NCBI GenBank assembly: GCA_026874595.1
Contig: CM049318.1
Location: 3,349,741 to 3,413,740 of the forward strand
Length of the DNA stretch: 64,000 bases
Source: Sipunculus nudus
Taxonomy: Eukaryota > Annelida > Sipuncula > Golfingiida > Sipunculidae
Reading direction: 5' to 3'
Shown here: one piece after another, positions 61,191-64,000 of the stretch
Layout: each line of letters opens with the position of its first letter
How positions within the stretch are numbered: the stretch's first letter is position 1
Notes under the pieces: generated by a model
Database searches by the model: none
Told to the model about the DNA's origin: nothing
Seen by the model: the letters and a program-made list of their open reading frames with translations, nothing else
Made by a program: the position numbers and the translations under genes

Positions 61191-63417
61191 ATATATCTTA
61201 TTTTGTAAAAGTACAACAAAATATCAAAAGAAATTGTTGGTAGGTGACATACAATTGTCCGTCCCTGAGGCGAGGTGTACACAGCGCCCTCTGTATTTGT
61301 GCTTGGTTGACCCCGTACACAGCAAGCCAGGTAAAACAGCCGCCAAATGTCAGCGACCATACACTGTGACGTTTGAAGGGGCTCGGATCAAAACTGAAAA
61401 GGGTAAAAGGAGACAACTTAAGCAACTAAACTGGCAAATAATATTAAAAGTTATGTATAAAGCGAACGGATGTTATGGCACAGATATCAAAATCGGCAAG
61501 AAGGAAAGACTCATTATATTTAAATATTTGAAACATAAAACTAATTCACGCTCCAAAATGCCTTTATAGCCTCTTGCATAAACCAAACTAATATCAATTA
61601 AACGCTGCTGATAACATTTACTCCTTGTTACGGTAAAAATACACCTGCTGATAGATATGGTACTTACTCAAAAAATTCGATTCTCTTGCCCCGGTAGTTT
61701 ATATCCCAAATATTAGAGAAGCCTCCCTTATCTATAGAACCCTGAATCAGCACAGCAAAGAGACCCGCGAACATCATACAGATCTGGAAGACGTCCGTCC
61801 ACATGACAGCCTTCATCCCACCCTGTCAATCATCAATGAACAGTTACTATTTATAGTGCGTCATAAGGATCAAGAATATGTGCGCCCTGCCAATTATCAA
61901 TCAACAGTTACTATTCATGGTGCGTCATACTGATCAAGATATCCGCCCTGTCAATCATCAATCAACAGTTACTATTTATAGTGCGTCATACAGATCAAGA
62001 ATATGTCCATCTACTTAATAGTCTTCATACCGACCTGCCAATCATTAATCAACAGTTACCATTTACAGTCCATCGAATATATATTTTGAAGATAGCTTAT
62101 GTGTGAGTTGAGCCCATGCACAATGACGTTCACTCCGAAATATAACACATATACTTTTCCTTGCATGCACGCGCCACACACACACAAAAAAAATTCAAAT
62201 TTTATATAACTCGTTCATATTGTTAATCACATCACATTACATTTACAGTAGATAAATGAAAGTAAGGACAAAGTGTTTTGGCCTACAGTTGAAAAGTATA
62301 TAAATGTTGGGAATAAGTTCACATAAAGTTGTAGCTTATAAATCTCCTTCAAATTAATTGGCTCAGAATACGTGACATTTTCCTTCCCGGTGGAAGCTCC
62401 CTGCACCATGCAACCCGCACATGGTTTTAGGGTCAGTAGGGCAAGCCTCAATTAGGTAGACATTTGTAACCTTGGGTGAACTTAACATATTAACAGTCTC
62501 AGCGCAGTGGTGTTACGCTGCGGGATTCGAACCTACGAGCACTTTATCACAGACCCGGCCCATTGTATACTTACAAGTGACGTGTAGAAGGTACACACGA
62601 CGCCCACCGAGAACACAGAAATATACACGTGTAGACCAGTTACTGTAACAAATGACATAAGTATGAGAAAAAAAGAATAACAATACAGGGGATAAAAGAG
62701 GAAACATGCACAGAAACACAGACAAGTTGTCGTAAACAAGACGGCACTCAGAAAGCGCATATTTCCGCCCATACTGTAATTTTAAACAGATATCTCCCAA
62801 GATTGTGTAATCTCTTGCTTGCCCCAGCTCACACCTGCATATTTTAAACTGAAGAGCAATCAATAGGTAGGCACGTGGGGAACTTCTATATTTCTTGCGG
62901 AAAGATGTACAGGTAAGCATCTGGTATCTGATCAACGCTCAAACTCGATCAAATCTTTATATAAACTAAAATTCGAAGATCAGATAAAATATATATTCCT
63001 TTTAAACCGTCGCCTTGAGGATATATGCGTTCATCCGCGTTCTTGCGTGTGTTTGTGATGTACTGAATCTCATGAAATTTTCAGGACATTTCGAAAATTG
63101 ACCAATGAAGAATCGAATAGATTTTCTTATGGATCCGGCACATGATTAGGATTCAGGAATGTCAACAAGGAATATTCATAAATGTGCAAGGAATATTCAC
63201 ACTTTTGCAAGAACGAACCTGGGAATATAGGCCAAATAAGTGAATGCAACACAGGTTGAGGAGGATCTCACAATAGAGACCCCCACTATGGCGCAGGCTT
63301 GTATTAATTAGAAAGCAGTTTTTTTATTTATTTAATTTCATTTTTGTCGTTTCCTGAGGACTCACCTCTGTTTAGAGCGAGAGACGGAGCATACAGTACA
63401 ATGGACATGTAAAGTAC
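53310..63417 (-). CDS. SLC5A8-like: Sodium-coupled monocarboxylate transporter, gene 2 (partial, 13 exons)
   Basis: Read on the - strand: 63366-63417, 62575-62642, 61668-61822, 61253-61393, 60273-60402, 59410-59495, 58709-58824, 57733-57800, 57286-57372, 56133-56338, 54929-55029, 54366-54484 and 53310-53426. They join without a break into 1446 bases: 481 residues and a stop. Exons matching gene 1 exons 1 and 2 are not in the window, so the 5' end is truncated by the window edge, not by mutation. Exon lengths equal those of gene 1 except exon 12 (206 against 230), exon 14 (119 against 128) and exon 15 (117 against 123). GVNQAQIQR and [15 protein letters not shown] carry the family marks. The loop keeps two sequons (NDT, NFT). 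The end NVTRL is a PDZ ligand like the -TRL of human SLC5A8. It is presumably a Na+/monocarboxylate symporter too. Confidence 0.93.
53666..53683. repeat. Poly-G run
   Basis: G homopolymer in the last intron of gene 2. Confidence 0.9.
53950..54055 (-). mobile_element. tRNA-like SINE fragment
   Basis: The - strand reads gatagcgtaatggttagggc (A-box-like TAGCGTAATGG) and gggtccgcgtcccg in the B-box position. Cloverleaf conservation is poor. Confidence 0.45.
54298..54351. repeat. (TAA)n microsatellite
   Basis: Trinucleotide run directly beside the gene 2 exon 14 donor. A shorter taataa tract sits in the same place beside the relic exon (about 46951-46975). Confidence 0.95.
54366..54484 (-). CDS. 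SLC5A8-like: Gene 2 exon 14 equivalent
   Basis: 119 bases, [20 protein letters not shown] and [13 protein letters not shown]. Acceptor atttcag, donor gtaagc. Parent-like sequence of the relic at 46995-47098. Confidence 0.94.
54929..55029 (-). CDS. SLC5A8-like: Gene 2 exon 13 equivalent
   Basis: 101 bases, [20 protein letters not shown] and onward, the last transmembrane region. Acceptor gttgtag, donor gtaggt. Confidence 0.94.
55806..55894. repeat. Hairpin-forming palindrome
   Basis: 35-base arms (acaaactgtcaacacaccga... and its inverse), differing at few positions, flank a loop of about 19 bases in intron 12 of gene 2. This resembles a snap-back MITE. Confidence 0.75.
56133..56338 (-). CDS. 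SLC5A8-like: Gene 2 exon 12 equivalent
   Basis: 206 bases, [20 protein letters not shown] then the extracellular loop with CPNDT and NFT sequons. Acceptor tatttacag, donor gtatgt. Confidence 0.95.
56872..56896. repeat. Poly-G run
   Basis: Interrupted G homopolymer in intron 11 of gene 2. Confidence 0.9.
57286..57372 (-). CDS. SLC5A8-like: Gene 2 exon 11 equivalent
   Basis: 87 bases, [20 protein letters not shown] and onward. Acceptor cccccgctag, donor gtgagg. Confidence 0.94.
57733..57800 (-). CDS. SLC5A8-like: Gene 2 exon 10 equivalent
   Basis: 68 bases, [20 protein letters not shown] and onward. Acceptor cttgcag, donor gtatgt. Confidence 0.94.
57826..58700 (-). other. Intron 9 of gene 2
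   Basis: Nothing recognised; the 58008-58316 area has only fortuitous frames. Confidence 0.5.
58709..58824 (-). CDS. SLC5A8-like: Gene 2 exon 9 equivalent
   Basis: 116 bases, [20 protein letters not shown] and onward, with the sodium-site serines. Acceptor gtttcag, donor gtaaaa. Confidence 0.95.
59410..59495 (-). CDS. SLC5A8-like: Gene 2 exon 8 equivalent
   Basis: 86 bases, [20 protein letters not shown] and onward. Acceptor gttttcag, donor gtagcg (weak). Confidence 0.95.
60273..60402 (-). CDS. SLC5A8-like: Gene 2 exon 7 equivalent
   Basis: 130 bases, [20 protein letters not shown] and onward to SSDQ. Acceptor cctttcag, donor gtcagt. Confidence 0.95.
61146..61187. repeat. (TA)n microsatellite
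   Basis: TA run in intron 6 of gene 2, about 60 bases past the exon 6 donor. Confidence 0.95.
61253..61393 (-). CDS. SLC5A8-like: Gene 2 exon 6 equivalent
   Basis: 141 bases, [20 protein letters not shown] and [16 protein letters not shown]. Acceptor ttttcag, donor gtatgt. Confidence 0.95.
61668..61822 (-). CDS. SLC5A8-like: Gene 2 exon 5 equivalent
   Basis: 155 bases from [20 protein letters not shown] on. Acceptor gattgacag, donor gtaagt. The acceptor region is present in four tandem copies (61821-62070). Confidence 0.95.
61821..62070 (-). repeat. Tandem copies of the exon 5 acceptor region
   Basis: Four copies start near 61821 (the real exon edge), 61885, 61946 and 62034. Each contains, on the - strand, ac-ataaatagtaactgttga, ttgat-attgacag and the exon-like GGGCGG. 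The last also resembles about 20 bases of exon 5 itself. Confidence 0.8.
62575..62642 (-). CDS. SLC5A8-like: Gene 2 exon 4 equivalent
   Basis: 68 bases, [20 protein letters not shown] then TSL. Acceptor gttacag, donor gtaagt. Confidence 0.94.
63025..63315 (+). repeat. Dispersed repeat C, copy 2
   Basis: Related to 25065-25440. Lies in intron 3 of gene 2, antisense to it. Confidence 0.65.
63366..63417 (-). CDS. SLC5A8-like: Gene 2 exon 3 equivalent
   Basis: 52 bases, [17 protein letters not shown]. Acceptor caggtactt context, donor gtgagt. First exon of this gene inside the window. Confidence 0.93.
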
Positions 63418-63419
63418 CT

Positions 63420-64000
63420 GCAAACAAAAAGTATGTATAAATAAGCGTTGGTGAACATATATGTAACTTTTATACAACAACACATAACTTGTAATCAAAT
63501 AACAGTGCTTTAGGCCATACAAACAAAATTGTTCTATAGATCATGGATCAATTTGTTTCAATGCTTATCATTTTTTTTTGTTATTTTTTGCTTTGGCACA
63601 GTTTTCTTAAAGAAGACTGAAAGGTGGGTTATGGACTTCCTTTGTTTGTTATATTTTTTTTTTAATTTTCTAGGCTAGTTTGTAAAGTTTTACATCTCGA
63701 CCTGAAAAGAAACAAAGTGAAAAATATCAATATTTTGTTCAAAGATCCAAAAGAAAAATAATTTTTTTTCCTGTTATCCCTTCAAATCTTTTTTGGTTTA
63801 AATTTGTTTTAAAAAAAACTGATGAGATACACGATAAAGAAACACAGTATAGAAGAAATTTATTCTTCGATGTTGTCATGACAAACATACGAGCCAAGTA
63901 AAATTGGTTTGCTCTTGCTGGGTGCTTAAAATGAAGCAATTAAACACCTTTAAAATTTCCTTCTTGATTGATTTTAAAATTATTGAAAAATAATGAAAAT
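63420..64000 (-). other. Gene 2 intron 2, continuing off the window
   Basis: AT-rich. I looked for the YLE-RF exon on the - strand and did not find it, so exon 2 and the start lie beyond 64000. Confidence 0.6.

Noticed and set aside
63420-64000. Exon 2 of gene 2 within the window
   Set aside because: No YLE-RF-like frame or matching splice sites were found on the - strand.

Overview
The window is eukaryotic nuclear DNA from an animal. It is AT-rich, full of microsatellites and dispersed repeats, and its genes are split by GT-AG introns. The SINE types, poly-G tracts, PIF/Harbinger elements and a sodium-coupled monocarboxylate transporter pair suggest a marine lophotrochozoan, probably a mollusc. 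The phylum is an inference and the species cannot be named from the sequence.

Two genes of the SLC5 sodium/solute symporter family (closest in character to SLC5A8/SLC5A12) lie tail to tail. Gene 1 is on the + strand. Its 15 coding exons run from 13211 to 43255 and give a complete 632-residue protein, with a probable 5' UTR intron upstream. Gene 2 is on the - strand. It enters from the right edge, and 13 exons (63417 down to 53310) give the last 481 residues; the exons matching gene 1 exons 1 and 2 lie beyond the window. Every shared exon boundary has the same position and phase, and both proteins end in a T-R-hydrophobic PDZ ligand. Between them, at 46995-47098 on the - strand, is a relic of the penultimate exon, so the cluster once held a third copy or a partial duplication.

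Layout: 1-12.4 kb is a repeat-rich flank. It holds tandem duplications, an LTR fragment with a tRNA-Lys-type primer binding site, a duplicated minisatellite block open in several frames, a Harbinger-type MITE with TAA duplications, a SINE, a possible PAN/apple exon remnant and an inverted pair of tRNA-like elements. The 16.4 kb first intron of gene 1 holds a miniature LTR element (TRIM) with tRNA-like sequence in each LTR, a LINE 3' end relic, a 1.9 kb element with very long inverted repeats, and a solo LTR. Later introns hold a 32-bp satellite, SINEs and degenerate tandem repeats. The 10 kb between the two stop codons holds a MITE, the relic exon and a decayed but near full-length PIF/Harbinger transposon (48092-51053) with TAA duplications. 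The introns of gene 2 hold a palindrome, dispersed repeats and a tandem duplication of one 3' splice-site region.

Apart from the two transporters no intact protein-coding gene can be supported. Most other open frames are chance frames, microsatellite read-through or repeats. The features most worth a second look are the TRIM with a putative pol III promoter inside its LTRs, the shared TGTTAC.../...GTAACA ends of several element types sitting in (TA)n tracts, and the duplicated splice-acceptor segment in gene 2.
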